A stretch of 64,000 nt of DNA from Tilletiopsis washingtonensis (lineage: Eukaryota > Basidiomycota > Exobasidiomycetes > Entylomatales), in NCBI RefSeq assembly GCF_003144115.1, contig NW_020312010.1:380428-444427 (forward strand), given 5' to 3'. Position 1 is the first letter of the stretch, and each line of letters begins with the position of its first letter. The translations under genes and the position numbers were made by a program. Positions 47,227 through 58,172 of this stretch are shown in pieces. The notes under the pieces were generated by a model, which saw nothing but the letters and a program-made list of their open reading frames with translations, was not told where the DNA came from and ran no database searches.

Positions 47227-48864
47227 ATGGCCTCTACGCCGGGCGGCAGTGGCAGCGGCAGCGGCAACGGCAGTGCGCCCATCACCGCCCATGCGCCGCG
47301 GCCAAAGGTGCAGCAGCTGCGTCCTACAAACAAAGTCGCAGCTCCTCCGGCCGGTGCCGACGCAGCCGCAGGGCCCTCAGTCCCACGCGCGGGACCCCGC
47401 ATCGTCAATGCGTCGGCTGCAGCGTCACCACAGCAACAGCAGCCGGGCGCGACGAGTGCGGTGCCGCGCACGGGACCGCGAGTGGTGACGGGCCAGGGTG
47501 CGGGCAACAATGTGCTCGTGAACGCGTGTCAGGTGCGTCGCTGCGACGGCGAGGGCAGCAGAGAGATAGGTAGGCCTCGGAGACTGACATTTGGCGTACG
47601 GCATTGCGCTCGGCAGAAAGGCAACCCGCTTCTGCAGCACATTCGGCTCGGCTGGGAGTTCGCAGAGATCATCCCCGATTATCAAGTCGGCGTCGCAGCT
47701 GGCGCTCTCTTCCTCTCGTGCGTTACGTCTGCTCTCGCTGTTCTCGCACGCTGCGGAGAACGCCGTGCTGACGGCTCTTTCCTTTCGCTCCGCATCGCTT
47801 CTCGTGGCGTCGCTCAGGCTGCGCTACCATCGCCTGCACCCCGAGTACATCCACTCGCGCATCGAGAAGATGCGCGGCAAGTTCAGCCTGCGCATCTTGC
47901 TTGTCATGTGCGACGTCGTGAGTGGGGCGTAGCGAGGCGAGGAGGGGGCGTAGCGAGGCGAGGAGGGCAATGTTCAGGCAGCAAGGGCTCACGTATCTCG
48001 CTGTCCAGGACACGCACGAAGCAGCCATGCGCGAGCTGACAAAGGTGGCACTGGTGAACCACTACACCATCATCGTGGCCTGGAGGTGAGCTGCCTCTAC
48101 GGCTCCTGCTCACGACCGCTCTTCACGCTGACACGCTCTCAGCGCCGAGGAGGCAGGCCGCTACATCGAGACGTACAAGTCGCAAGAGACGCGTGCGCCC
48201 GATCTGATTCGCGGACGCGTCGACGACGAGTACATGGCGCATCTGCAGCACACGCTCACGAGCGTGCGCGGCGTCAACAAGACGGACGTCGTGACGCTCG
48301 CGACCAACTTTGGCGTGAGTGGCTCGCGGACTGCTCGCTTTGCTCGCACGCGCGAGACAGCTCATTGCGACGCTCCACACTGACCTGCCCATTGCGCAGT
48401 CCCTCAAGCGCATGTCCGACGCGACGTACGAAGAGCTCGGCATGTGTCCCGGTTTCGGCGACGTCAAGGCCAAGCGACTACGGGAGGCATTCACACAGCC
48501 GTTCCGCGTGGGCGAGACACGGCTAGGCAGAGAGAGGGGCATGCAGATGGGAGAACGCGGCATGGGCATTGACGAGGTGGCGGAACTGGAGGCGAGCGCG
48601 GCAGAGGCTGCCGCAGCGGAGACGACGGGCGTGTCGGAGCGGCAGAGAGAGGTAGCTCGGGAGAAGAACGGCACACCCGCTCCACCACGACCGCCGCCGC
48701 GAGAGCAACAGGACGTCATGACGGCGGCGGAGCTGGGCGCGGGCGACGACAACGACGAGGCAGAGGCGATGGAGAGCTTCATGCAGATGAGCGAGGAGGA
48801 ACAGCTGGCACTGGCGCTGGCGATGAGCGTGGCGCCCGACGAGGATCTGGCGGAGGAAGGCTGA
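47227..48864 (+). CDS. RAD10: Rad10/ERCC1 repair endonuclease subunit with C-terminal UIM
   Basis: Six exons: 47227..47532, 47617..47717, 47818..47917, 48009..48085, 48143..48314 and 48400..48864; 406 residues. An N-terminal Pro/Ala-rich region precedes the central domain: GNPLLQHIRLGWEFAEIIPD, ALFLSLRYHRLHPEYIHSRI, and ALVNHYTIIVAWSAEEAGRY. The helix-hairpin-helix domain follows (LTSVRGVNKTDVVTLATNFG, ELGMCPGFGDVKAKRLREAF). With Rad1/XPF it forms the structure-specific nuclease of nucleotide excision and crosslink repair. The C-terminal ~130 residues are unusual. They are acidic and end in SEEEQLALALAMSVAPDED (about 383-401), which fits the ubiquitin-interacting motif (acidic run, LALALxxS). 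Intron 3 contains a 20-bp direct repeat. Confidence 0.95.
47925..47965. repeat. 20-bp direct repeat inside a RAD10 intron
   Basis: GGGCGTAGCGAGGCGAGGAG occurs at 47925-47944 and 47946-47965, separated by one base, inside the intron between exons 3 and 4. Confidence 0.95.
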
Positions 48865-48923
48865 AGGGCCAACGCACCTGTATCTCGCGGACGGGCAATC
48901 GATCAAGTCACCGATGATGCGAG

Positions 48924-49856
48924 TCAGAAGTTCCACTGCTCTTGATACGGCATGCGGTCCGGCGCGATGCCGCGGCTGTGGAAGTAGAGCTGGATGAGGT
49001 GCGGGCAGTGCACGTTCTCGGCCGGATTCCACAGGTCTGGAGCACAGCGCGGTCAGCCTGTGGTGGCACGAGACTACTCGACTCTACTGTGCGAGCACTC
49101 ACCGAAGGCGCCGCAGTGGCCCAGCGGATAGCCCTGCCACTTGATGGCGAAGAACAGCCGGCCGTGCTGCACCATGTGGTCCACCACCTCGTCGACCTCC
49201 CACTCGCCGTCATTGATGGCCTTGGGCCGCGAGCGGCACACGCCGTAGCAGCGCTCGAGCGAGTCGTACGCGCGAGGCGGCTGCTGCTGCTGCTGTTGCT
49301 GGCGCAGGTGCGGCTTGACGTCTTCGCCGTCGTCATCCGGGACGATCCAGATGGCGTGCGGCGGTGGCACCTCGATGACTTCCTCGCGCAGGCGCTGTCG
49401 ATCACGCGCCGCTCTCTCTCTGCGCCGTCGACGCCGCTCCAGCACGCGCCGCTGCTGCTCCTCGAGTCGACGCGCTTGCTCGCGCGCCTTGAGCAGCTGC
49501 TGCTGCCTCAGCCGCTCGGCTCGCAACGTGTGGCGCTCGGCGCGTGAGAGCTCCAGCGCGGCAAGATCGTCCACTAGACTGCCAACGGCGCCGGCTTGAG
49601 GCGCAGCGAGCTCGGGAGACTCGGATCGCACCTCGTGGATCTCCGGCGAAGGCTCGCGTACCTCGGGCGCCGGGGCAGGAGAGACTGGCCGCTCAGGCTG
49701 CACAGCAGCGGCTGGCACTGGCGCTGGCGCCGCGACTTCCTGCGCGGGACGCCTGAAGCGCACGACGTGCTTGAAGCGTATGCGGCCCTTGCTGTCGGCG
49801 CGACGCAAGATGGAGACGGGGCCGCTGCTAGATGAATGTGCGTCGAGACTCGGCAT
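48924..49856 (-). CDS. Chromodomain protein with SILK/RVxF-like N-terminal motifs
   Basis: Two exons, 49856..49103 and 49036..48924; 288 residues. The C-terminal chromodomain spans about 218-275: EWEVDEVVDHMVQHGRLFFA, IKWQGYP, LWNPAENVHC and LIQLYFHSRG. It keeps the aromatic positions used to bind methyl-lysine (Trp219, Trp near 240, Trp254). A long Arg/Gln-rich coiled coil precedes it (ERHTLRAERLRQQQLLKARE, RRRRRRERAARDRQRLREE). The N-terminus has SILR (15-18) and RIRF (25-28), the order and spacing of the SILK and RVxF docking motifs for protein phosphatase 1. The middle is Pro/Glu-rich. It is not a standard HP1 or Suv39, since there is no chromoshadow or SET domain. The gene is only 59 bp from RAD10 in convergent orientation. 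Confidence 0.82.
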
Positions 49857-50168
49857 GGCTGTGGCTGCAGGAAGGCGAGGGAGAAGCGGTGAGGGAGGTG
49901 AGACGAGATGATGAGCACGCGCTCGCAACGCTGACGAGATGATGAGGCGGCGGCGCGGCGCGGCGCGCGGCGTGGAGGTAAAGCTGCAACTGATGAGATT
50001 TGAATGGACGGAAGTGCTGTGAGAGAGCCGCGATCACATATCGTACAGACCCAGGACCGGAACGAGAAAGGGCATTCGAGCAGCGGCCACGCATCGTGCC
50101 GTGGTGCCGTGCCGTGGCCAGGAGGCCGCCCGCAGACGTGCGACACGGACGTGCGCTGACCAGGCCAA
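49857..50168 (-). other. Intergenic, promoter of the chromodomain gene
   Basis: A 312-base gap between NSA2's 3' end and the chromodomain ATG. No ORF or recognised site is supported. Confidence 0.3.
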
Positions 50169-51556
50169 TCAAGTCGAGAGGAGGAGGACACTGCGACAGA
50201 GCACTGTGTGAGCAGCTGACGGCAGACAGATGGGGCACGAGCACACTCACCCGTTGACGCAGCCGTCGTTTTCCTGGTGGGCCAAGGGTGTAAGCAGCAG
50301 GTCGAAGCGTAAAGCCCGCAGCGCCGTGCGTCTCGGTTCCGCTTCTGGTTCCTGATGCTTGCCGCAGCAGAGCCAGCGCACGGTCCCTCTGCGACCTCGG
50401 TCCCGCGGGCCCTGCTAGTGCGATGTGCAACTCACCGGGTTGTTCGTGATCTGCGCATACTTGCCCCACACGACCTTGCCGCCCGTCGTGACCATGCCGA
50501 GCTCGGACACGTTGACCTCGATGATGGTGCCCTTGGTCAGCACGCCGAGCTGCGTGTACATCGGCGATTGGGGGTTCTTCTTCACGCCGATGATCGGCAG
50601 CTGGAAGGTCGCCTTCAGGTCGGCTGATAGCGCAGAAAGGTCAGCGAGTGCGAAGACTGATGGCGGAGCGAGCAGCAGCAGCCGCTTGAGGAGCGCAACA
50701 GCGCGGCCGACCCGTTCGGCATATGATCGCGCTCTCACAGGAGAGCAGCACAATCGCGCCCTCCAAGCGGAGCAGCGCCACAGTGCACCATCCTCGGTTT
50801 GCAGCCTCGTCCACGCTCCGCAGTATCTCCATGCGCACACTCCTGTACGCCTCGCCACGCCTGACCGCCATGCGGTACTCACGATGCGTAATGTGCGCCT
50901 TGCGGTAGCGCAGGCCCATGGGCCGAATGAAGCGCTCCAGCTTCGGCGGTTTCCGCGTGAAGCTCTCGCCCACGAACGTCGCCTTCGTCACCATGCGCTT
51001 CCACCCCTTGCTCTTACGCTTGCCCGTCTTGACGACCTTGAACGTCTCGTCCTCCGCCAGGCCGCGCACCTGCGGCAGCGGCACAGCGTATCTCGCCGCC
51101 TTGTCCTTGCGTCTCTCCTTGACCGCCGCCGAGAGGGCCTTTGCGTCCTTCTGGCCCTCACGGTCCAGCAGGTAGGCCGGCAGGGCCTGCTCGGGCGCAT
51201 CCGACGTCGAGGCCTGCTTGACGTCGCGCTCCTCGCGCGCCTTGAGCGTCTTCTTCATCTGGATCTTCTCGGCGCGGTTCTTGCGGTTCAGCATCTTGGC
51301 CTTGAGACCCGTCGTCTTCTGCGCGATGGCAGAGGCCTTGTGCGAGGCACGCGCTGTCCGCTTGCGCCTGCAGCAGCAGCATCAGCATGATGCGCAGACC
51401 CAGTTGCTCAACTGGCCACTCACATGCGCTCATCGTGGTCCATGCGCTTGCCATGGCGGCGCTGCGCCTCCTCAATGTAGTCGTTCTGCCAGCGCACGGC
51501 ACGTCAGTCAGGCCCCACAACGGCAGCGTCGGGCAGTGGCGACGCACCTGCGGCAT
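50169..51556 (-). CDS. NSA2: Ribosome biogenesis protein Nsa2
   Basis: Six exons: 51556..51548 (9 nt, MPQ), 51485..51424, 51367..50883, 50623..50436, 50273..50251 (23 nt) and 50190..50169 (22 nt); 262 residues against 261 in yeast. Sequence landmarks: [51 protein letters not shown], then [20 protein letters not shown] and [14 protein letters not shown]. The eS8-like barrel follows ([53 protein letters not shown]) and the end is [14 protein letters not shown]. Nsa2 is a GTP-independent assembly factor of pre-60S particles in the nucleolus. Three exons of 9, 22 and 23 nt make this gene easy to mis-annotate. Confidence 0.96.
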
Positions 51557-52239
51557 GGTGAGCCAGCGGCAGGCAGCAGCTGAGCGCTGCGCGGCGAGGT
51601 GAAAGGGTCTGCGAGAGGCGCGCGCCTGTGCGAGAGATGCGTAGAAGGGCGAGACGGGAACGGAGGGGCGTGCGAGCGAGTGCTGAGGGCGTGGATGGCT
51701 GGGGCTGGTGGACGGGAAGGCAGCGTCGCCGTCGGCGGCGTCGCGCGGGGCGCTGCCGTGCGGTGCTGCCACGCTGCTCTGCTGCCGTGCCGAGCCGCAT
51801 GAGGCGGCCGCGCGGCCGCGCGCGCCGCGCCGCCGGCCAAAAATCTTGAGGCGCGTGTGGCTTACGTCAGCAAGGGTCGCTGGCCCCTCTCTCCCCCTCC
51901 GCGTCCGTGGCCCTCACCCACAACTGCTGCTGCGAGTGCTCCACGAGCAACGATGACGGAATGATGATTGTGTATCAGGAGAGGTATGCAGCGCAACGCG
52001 AGCTCGGGTACAAGGCGTGTGTGAGAGAGGGACGGAGGATGAAGGGCGCGCGGATCAGGTCGTCGCCGACCGGCCCTGTTGCGAGGGCACGGCCGTTCGG
52101 GTGTCGTTAAAAGCTCGCGAGTAGAAGACGAAGAGTTGAGAGACAGAAGCGTGACGGATGGAAGTGGTGGGTATTCCGTGAGAGGACGAGGAACGAGAGG
52201 CAGCGGCAAGTGAGCAAGCCTGCTAGGCCGGCCAGCGGC
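51557..52239 (-). other. Intergenic, NSA2 promoter and 3' flank of the Rab gene
   Basis: A 683-base gap. GC-rich near NSA2, more mixed near 51950-52200. The plus frame at 51907-52110 (TNDDGMMIV...) has no splice or domain support and I do not call it. Confidence 0.3.
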
Positions 52240-54128
52240 CTAGCAGCAGGTCCAGCCATTGGCTCTAGCCTGCGCCGCTTCCTCGTCTGCGCCAAGCGTC
52301 GGAGCATTCTGCAGCAGAACCGAGTCTCTCTCTCGTCTTCTCCTCTCCTCTTCAATCTCGGCCTTGCGCTCCACCAAGCGTGAGGCGATCGAGACAAAGA
52401 CGTCTTCGATGCCCTCTCCCGCCTTGGCGCTGACTTCCGAGACGTCCACGAACTCCCAGCCTGGCGGTGAGGCGGAAGCGCCGCCGCCGGGGTAAGGCGT
52501 AGGAGAGCCGTCGGACGAGCCCGAACCGCCACTGCCTGCTGATGCGCCGGATGCAGGCACCCGCTGAGTAGAAGCGGACTGCTGCGAGACGTTGCGCGGG
52601 AAGCCGAGGCGCGAGCCGGCGCCCAGTGTCAGGCTGGCGAGCCCGAGGCGAGATGAGGAGCGTGCCAGTGCGCCACTTGGTGGAGTTGTCTCTTGAGAGC
52701 CGCGCCGTGGCAGACTGGAAGCTGCGGCTGGCGGCTGCGTCCATTGCGCGATCGCTTCGCGCGCCTCGTCCAGGCTAGAGGCACAAAGTGACGGTCAGTA
52801 CGCGAAGCTTCAGTGTTCATGCGGCGCAGGGTGCTGCTCACAAGACTTGTCGATGCGACGGCGCCAGATCCAGCTTCGAGCCAACGACGTGAATGACGAG
52901 ATCATTCGAGACGTTCTTGCGCAGCTCTGTCGGCCGGAATGGGTCAGCGACGGGCAGGATCGCGGCAGATCAGGGCCTGGCTCACCCTCGATCCACGTCT
53001 TGACGTCTGCGAAGCTGGCCTCGTTGGTGATGTCGTACACGATCACTGCCGCGTTGCTACCACGATAGTACATCGGCGCCTGCGTCCCTCGCTTGTCAGC
53101 CCGCTCCTCTCTGCGGCGTGCGCTGCTGCTGCCGAGCACGGACTCACCATGCTCCTGAAGCGCTCCTGTCCCGCAGTGTCCCACAGCTGCAGGCGCACCT
53201 TGGTGCCGTCCACCACGAGCTTCTGCGTCAGGAAGCTGGCGCCAATCGTGCTCGGGATGCTCGAGGCTGAGAACTGGCCCGTCGTGTAGCGATGCACGAG
53301 GGATGTCTTGCCCACGCCTGACGTCGCACGAGGGCGCATCAGCTCTGTCGCCGTGCTTGGCTGGCACGGGCTGAGCGACTCACCTTGAGCGCCAAGGATG
53401 ACGACTTTCAGATCCACGCCTCCGCCCACACGCGCCGGTTGTGGCCGTCTCCTCGTGGCAGTGGGCGCGGCGTCCGCCGGGCCCAGTGTCGGACTCCTGA
53501 CCAGCGTCGTCTGCGCCATCTCGCCTCGCTCCTCCAGCCGCTGCTGCTGCTGCTGTGCGCGCGAGATAGCAGCCGTGGTATGACTGCGCCGCAGCGCTGC
53601 GGCAGCTGCAGCTCCGCGGTCGGGCTCTTCCGGCGAAGCAGCGAGCGCCAGTGCGAATGCAGAGCGCGAAGGAGAGATGCCGCTCTGTGGCGATGGTGCC
53701 GGTCGCGACGATGAGGCGCTGCTCGCTCCAACGCCGCTGCCGTTGGAGATAGAGCCGCGCGAGAGAAAGAGCGCTGATGCGGCGGACGCGGCTGCTGCAG
53801 AGCTAGCATCGCCGCTGCTTCGTGTCCTCGGCGGCGAGCTCGGCCCAGCAATACTAGCTGCGATCAGTGTGCTGCGCGCATCCGCAGCGGGCGCCCGACT
53901 GCCCTGCGCAGCGGCAACAGCTGGCGAGGGCGCGTGTGCGGAGGCGGGAGTCGTGCTGGCTCGACTGGAGCCTGAGGGGACGCCCAGCGCTTCGCCGGAT
54001 GCCGACGCAGGTGTCAGGAGAGGAGAGGTGATCGCTGCTGCCGAGAGAGAGGCGCGCGAGTGATGCCGACTGGCGCTGCTGCCACTGCCACTGCCGCTGC
54101 CGCTGGGCGGCGGCGACACGAGTGCCAT
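52240..54128 (-). CDS. Rab-family small GTPase with long extensions
   Basis: Five exons: 54128..53384, 53317..53148, 53079..52986, 52926..52842 and 52774..52240; 542 residues, over twice a normal Rab. Residues 1-235 are Ser/Ala/Pro-rich and disordered. The G domain then has P-loop GAQGVGKT (246-253), effector [41 protein letters not shown] and a G4 motif SKLD (GSKLDLAP) in place of NKxD. A ~90-residue Ser/Pro insert separates G4 from G5 ([14 protein letters not shown]). The C-terminus is WTCC, a double-Cys geranylgeranylation signal. [11 protein letters not shown] and MYYRG are diagnostic for Rab proteins acting in membrane traffic. The closest class looks like Rab5/21/22-type, but I cannot settle that. 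Ser replacing Asn in G4 may alter nucleotide affinity. Confidence 0.88.
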
Positions 54129-54697
54129 CTATCAAGAGGCGAGGACGAGACGAGCAAGAGACGGTACTTGCGTTGAGTCGCAGGCTGAGAGAAAGAGGCC
54201 TGAGCGCGCTTGCGGCGCCTGCAAAGAGACAGGGGCCGCGCGTAGCCGCACGCTGCGTATCGTTTGCCAAGGAGAGCGGGCGGAGGCGAGGGTGCGATGC
54301 GACACGACGGAGGTGCTGGCCGATGCGAGGCGTGTGATGTGTGAGAGGGAGAGCTGCAAGGCAAAGGCAAGCGAGGGCGAGGGCGTCGTTGCGAGGTGGA
54401 CAGAAGGGTGATGGGAGAGGAGTAGCAAAAGTAAGGCAGAGGGGGCCGGGCGCTTGTGCGGCGGCATCAAAGCACCAAGCAGCTCGACGCGCCGCGCGGC
54501 GCGGCGCAGCACAGCCGGCGCGCCGCGGTGCACCGCATCCGAGCACATCATGCGCCGCGCGGTGCCCCTCTCTCCGCCTACAGCCGAGGACGACGCTTTG
54601 CGGAGAGGGCGCTAGACCAGCCTGATGCCGTTAGAGTGCCTGCAGCAGCACGCCGCAGCAGCGGCAGCGTCTGGGCTGCAGCACAACAGGCGCGGTG
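54129..54697. other. Intergenic, promoter of the Rab gene
   Basis: A 569-base gap with GC-rich palindromic stretches (GCGCCGCGCGGCGCGGCGC around 54489-54507). No supported ORF. Confidence 0.3.
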
Positions 54698-55012
54698 ATG
54701 AGAGGCTTCCTCTCGCGTGCAGCCGCAGCGGTACCCTGGCTGACGGCAGCCGCGCAGGGGCAGCAGGCAGCGGCAGCGCGCCTATGCGTAGCGCGCGCCA
54801 CACCGCTCGGCGCCGCCGCACCGCACACAGCGTCAGCGCGCCCTCGCGAGGGCGAGATGCTGCCCTTCGCACGCCGCATCAACGTCGCACAAGAGCATCT
54901 CCTGATGCTGCACGGCGACGCGGTACCGCGGGATGCGACGCTCGACCTCGTCGGCGTCGGAGCACAGCTGCCGCATGGCAGGACGCTGCGCGAATGGCAG
55001 ACGCCCGGCTGA
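54698..55012 (+). CDS. Small ORF with mitochondrial-like N-terminus, 104 residues
   Basis: ATG at 54698 to TGA at 55012, unspliced. The product begins MRGFLSRAAAAVPWLTAA, Arg-containing and without acidic residues for ~50 residues, like a mitochondrial presequence. It continues FARRINVAQEHLLMLHGDAV and LVGVGAQLPHGRTLREWQ. Composition is balanced in the second half. No family is recognised, and it may be the first exon of a longer gene. It could also be chance in GC-rich sequence. Confidence 0.35.
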   Translation: MRGFLSRAAAAVPWLTAAAQGQQAAAARLCVARATPLGAAAPHTASARPREGEMLPFARRINVAQEHLLMLHGDAVPRDATLDLVGVGAQLPHGRTLREWQTPG

Positions 55013-55608
55013 GTCACGACGTCAATTTCGCCTGTCTCGGGGACGTGCAACTCAGCAAGCAGGCAGCCTCGGCGGCGACGGTCCGGAGGGAGCCGGCTGC
55101 TCGTCGCCTGAATGCTGTGGCGTCTGCACGCCCGATATACCGCTGCCGGCCGGGGTCGCTGTGGTGCGGAGGCGCGGCCCGAGAACGCGTTGATGGCCCG
55201 TCAGCGCTGACATGTCATCGCCTGCCGCTGAGCGGGGCGTATTGCTCTCAGGCCCGCAGGACAGAGATGCTGAGCGGCCAAATGCTGCCCCAGGGTACTT
55301 CCCACGGCGCGGATAGCCCGGCACACGACCCGAGGGTCGTGTGAAGGCGAAGGGAGGGGCCGTTGGATGTGGTCGCGGTCGTGCCGTTGCCGGCGCGGCG
55401 GCAAGGCACCCCCCTCCGCCCTCCGCCTCCGCCGGCTCGCCGCGCCGAAGCCGAGGCGTGTGCTTGCCTCAGCACCTCGAGCAACCAGTGACAATCTCTC
55501 ATGTCCCAGCTGCGGCGGTGGTGAGCTCCAGCATCGCGCCATTATCGGCAGGCTGGATGGAAGCCACCAAGCCTGCCATTCTGCACTATCCTGCGCTACT
55601 GAAGCATC
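55013..55608. other. Intergenic, no supported gene
   Basis: About 600 bases between two doubtful small ORFs. Several plus-strand frames are open, and splice-like words (GTGAGC at 55521) occur. I cannot assemble a convincing model joining the flanking ORFs. Confidence 0.3.
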
Positions 55609-55887
55609 ATGCGCGTGCGCGTACCTCATCAGCACCACCATCGGGTGCGCCTCATCGTCGCCGTGCTCGCAGCAGCGTGGGAGAGAGTAGATGATGATGA
55701 TGCCGGTGCATCAGAAAGGCACCCGATTCGGGCAGGTATACCCCAGGAACGAGGCGGCGCGACGACGCTAGGCGCCTCTTCCGGCGGGATGCCCTCGTCT
55801 CGATGGAAGGACGCCGACACCAAGATCGATCCGTCGGCCGAGGCTGACGCCGAGGCTGTTCTCATGCGACGATATAACGAGGAGTAG
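55609..55887 (+). CDS. Small ORF, 92 residues, doubtful
   Basis: ATG at 55609 to TAG at 55887. The N-terminal third contains a short hydrophobic stretch (VRLIVAVLAAAW). The C-terminal part is hydrophilic, with SRWKDADTKIDPSAEADAEA and ending MRRYNEE. The C-terminal composition looks like real protein, so it may be the final exon of an unrecognised gene whose upstream exons lie around 55340-55600. It ends 38 bases from the convergent TyrRS gene. Confidence 0.35.
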   Translation: MRVRVPHQHHHRVRLIVAVLAAAWERVDDDDAGASERHPIRAGIPQERGGATTLGASSGGMPSSRWKDADTKIDPSAEADAEAVLMRRYNEE

Positions 55888-55925
55888 AGATATGGTATTG
55901 GCGGGCTGTAACGAGCAGTCCGGAG

Positions 55926-57805
55926 CTAGGGAGACGACGATGAAGACGACGAAGCGAGCCAGAGCACACGATGTTCTGTCTTGCCGACGCGCAGCAGTGC
56001 GTATGCTCCGTGACCATCAGCTTCGCCGCTGAAGTCGCTGGACTCCAGTACGCGGCTCGCGTCTGTCATCGCCACGCCATTGAGGTAGAGTCCTCCGCTC
56101 TTTTGCAGTCGCCTTGCCTCGCCTGCATGTGATGGGCACACGGCAGATGCATCAGCGATGTCGAGCCCAGAGGAGAAATAGCGAGCACGTACCGCGAGAA
56201 GCTGCCGCTCCAATATCAGCCGCCAGTCTCGCCAATGGCGCGCCGAGTGCCTCTGCATCAAGGCGGACGAGTCTTGCGTCGTAATGAAACGCCTCGAAGA
56301 CATCACTTGCAGGCAGCGGCGCTTCATGCCGCTCAAAGAGTAGCGCAGACATGGTCTGTGCCCGCCGCAGAGCCGGCGCACCTCGAAGCATGCCCACCAT
56401 TTCATCCGCAAGTGTCTTTTGCGCCGTCCTCTTGCCCGGCTCGGCGGCATGGCGCTGCAGCACCTCCTCGACCTTCTCGAGCGGCAGGAGCGTCAAGGAG
56501 CGGAGATACGTCGCGACGTCTGCATCTGCAGAACGCAGGAGATGCTGATAGAGATCAAAGTCGGACGTCATGTCGGCATCGAGCCAGACGGCATTGCCGG
56601 CACTCTTGCCGAACTTCTGCCCCGAGGCGGTCGTGAGGAGCGGCAGCGTGAGACCATACGCTGGCTGCTGCTGCTCCGTCTCCCTTGTGCCGCTCTCGCC
56701 ATTTGAGGAGCTGGTGCTTCGCAGGCGCAGGATCAGCTCGATGCCGGCGACGATGTTGCCGAGCTGGTCGGAGCCGCCGAGCTGGAGCGTGCAATGACGG
56801 TCGCGATGCAGGACTAGAAAGTCGTAGGCTTGCAACAGCTGGTAGCTGAACTCGGTGAAGGAGAGCCCTGCCGCTTCGCCGCCTTCGGCTGTCGGCTGCA
56901 TGCGAGACCTGACGCTGTGGAGCGGACGATTCAGCGATGTGCGCTCAGCTGCCTCGTCTCTGCCGCTCCAGCGGACAAGCCTCACCTCTCCTTGGCCAGC
57001 ATGTTGCCCAGCCGCATGTACTTTCCCGTGTCGCGCAAGAAGTCAAGCACGCCCACTCCGGCGTACCACTCCTGATTGTTGCACACATGCAGCTCTCCTC
57101 GCCTTGCCGCTCCACCATCTGCGGCAGACCGCTCGCTCTTTGCAGCAGCACTCCACTCGTCTAGCCGAGCGTAGAAGGCATGAATCTGCGCCGTGATGCG
57201 CTCAACGTTGTGCTGCAGCTCATGCGGCTCCAATGCATTGCGCTCCGTCGAACGTCCTGACGGATCGCCTATTGAGCCCGTGGCACCGCCGACCTGTTAG
57301 ACGCCTTCGTCAGAACAAAGAAGCTCCCTGCTGCCCTGCCTCGAGCCAGGCGACTCACCAGCACGATGACGTTCAGCCCGGCTTCCCGAAGATGATACAG
57401 CGCCAGCAGCGGCAGCAAATTGCCGAGGTGCAAGCTGGAAGCGCTTGGGTCCACGCCGGAGTAGATGGTGCGTCGCGAAGAGGAGGAGTCGAGATGCGCC
57501 CAGACGGCGCGCGAGGTGACGGCCTTGAGCAGGTTGCGCGCCTCGAGCCGTGCTAGCGGATGTGTCGCATCGACAGCAGTGGCGGGTGTGGCGGTGCCAC
57601 CGGCAGTCGGAACGGCGACGGCGCTGCTGGAGCTGGCACGGGCCGCACCCAGCGCTCGGCCACGCGCACCGGTAGGCGCGGCGCCGGGCGCCGAGAGCTC
57701 CGAGCGCCAGCTTGAGCGCCACTCAGGCTGTGCACAGGCTCGGCGCACATGTGCATGCAACGCTCGTGAGGCTACGCCCCGTAGGGGTGCAAGCGAAGCG
57801 GCCAT
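55926..57805 (-). CDS. MSY1: Mitochondrial tyrosyl-tRNA synthetase
   Basis: Four exons: 57805..57359, 57293..56986, 56908..56193 and 56122..55926; 555 residues. The N-terminus (MAASLAPLRGVASRALHAHV) is a likely mitochondrial presequence. Class I synthetase motifs: IYSGVDPSASSLHLGNLLPL with the HIGH-type HLGN, VGGATGSIGDPSGRSTERN, QLLQAYDFLVLH and LQLGGSDQLGNIVAGIELI. The KMSKS-type motif is KFGKS in TTASGQKFGKSAGNAVWLD. The C-terminal S4-like RNA-binding segment (ARRLQKSGGLYLNGVAMTDA) follows the last intron. Order and length fit the bacterial/mitochondrial TyrRS type, not the cytosolic form. It charges mitochondrial tRNA-Tyr. The tail ends in a Ser run. Confidence 0.95.
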
Positions 57806-58172
57806 GGGCTGATGCTGGGCGGGGAAGAAGGTGTGGAGGTGAGGCAAGAAGAAACGACGCGCGCGCGGCGGCGAGCGCCGCGGAAAAACAGCCGACACGC
57901 TCGGCCCGGTCTCGCAGAGCCTGCATGCTCTGCCGTGCTCCTCGCGTTCCCAGCGTTGCCTGCCTCCTAGCGGGGACGAGCTCTTCACTTCGAGCTTGCT
58001 CGCTCGACTCTTGCCCTAGGCTGGACACAAGAGTAGAAGTGCTTGAGCCAGAGAGCGCACGAGTGTCACAGCAGCAGCAGAGACACTGCACACGCCTGGA
58101 CAGCACTCGCGACCCCCCGCGCCCTGTACACGAGATGAAGCCCTGTTCTATTGCATATCGCCTCCTGCCGCC
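57806..58172 (-). other. Intergenic, TyrRS promoter and EMC2 3' flank
   Basis: A 367-base gap between two same-strand genes. No supported ORF or recognised site. Confidence 0.3.
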
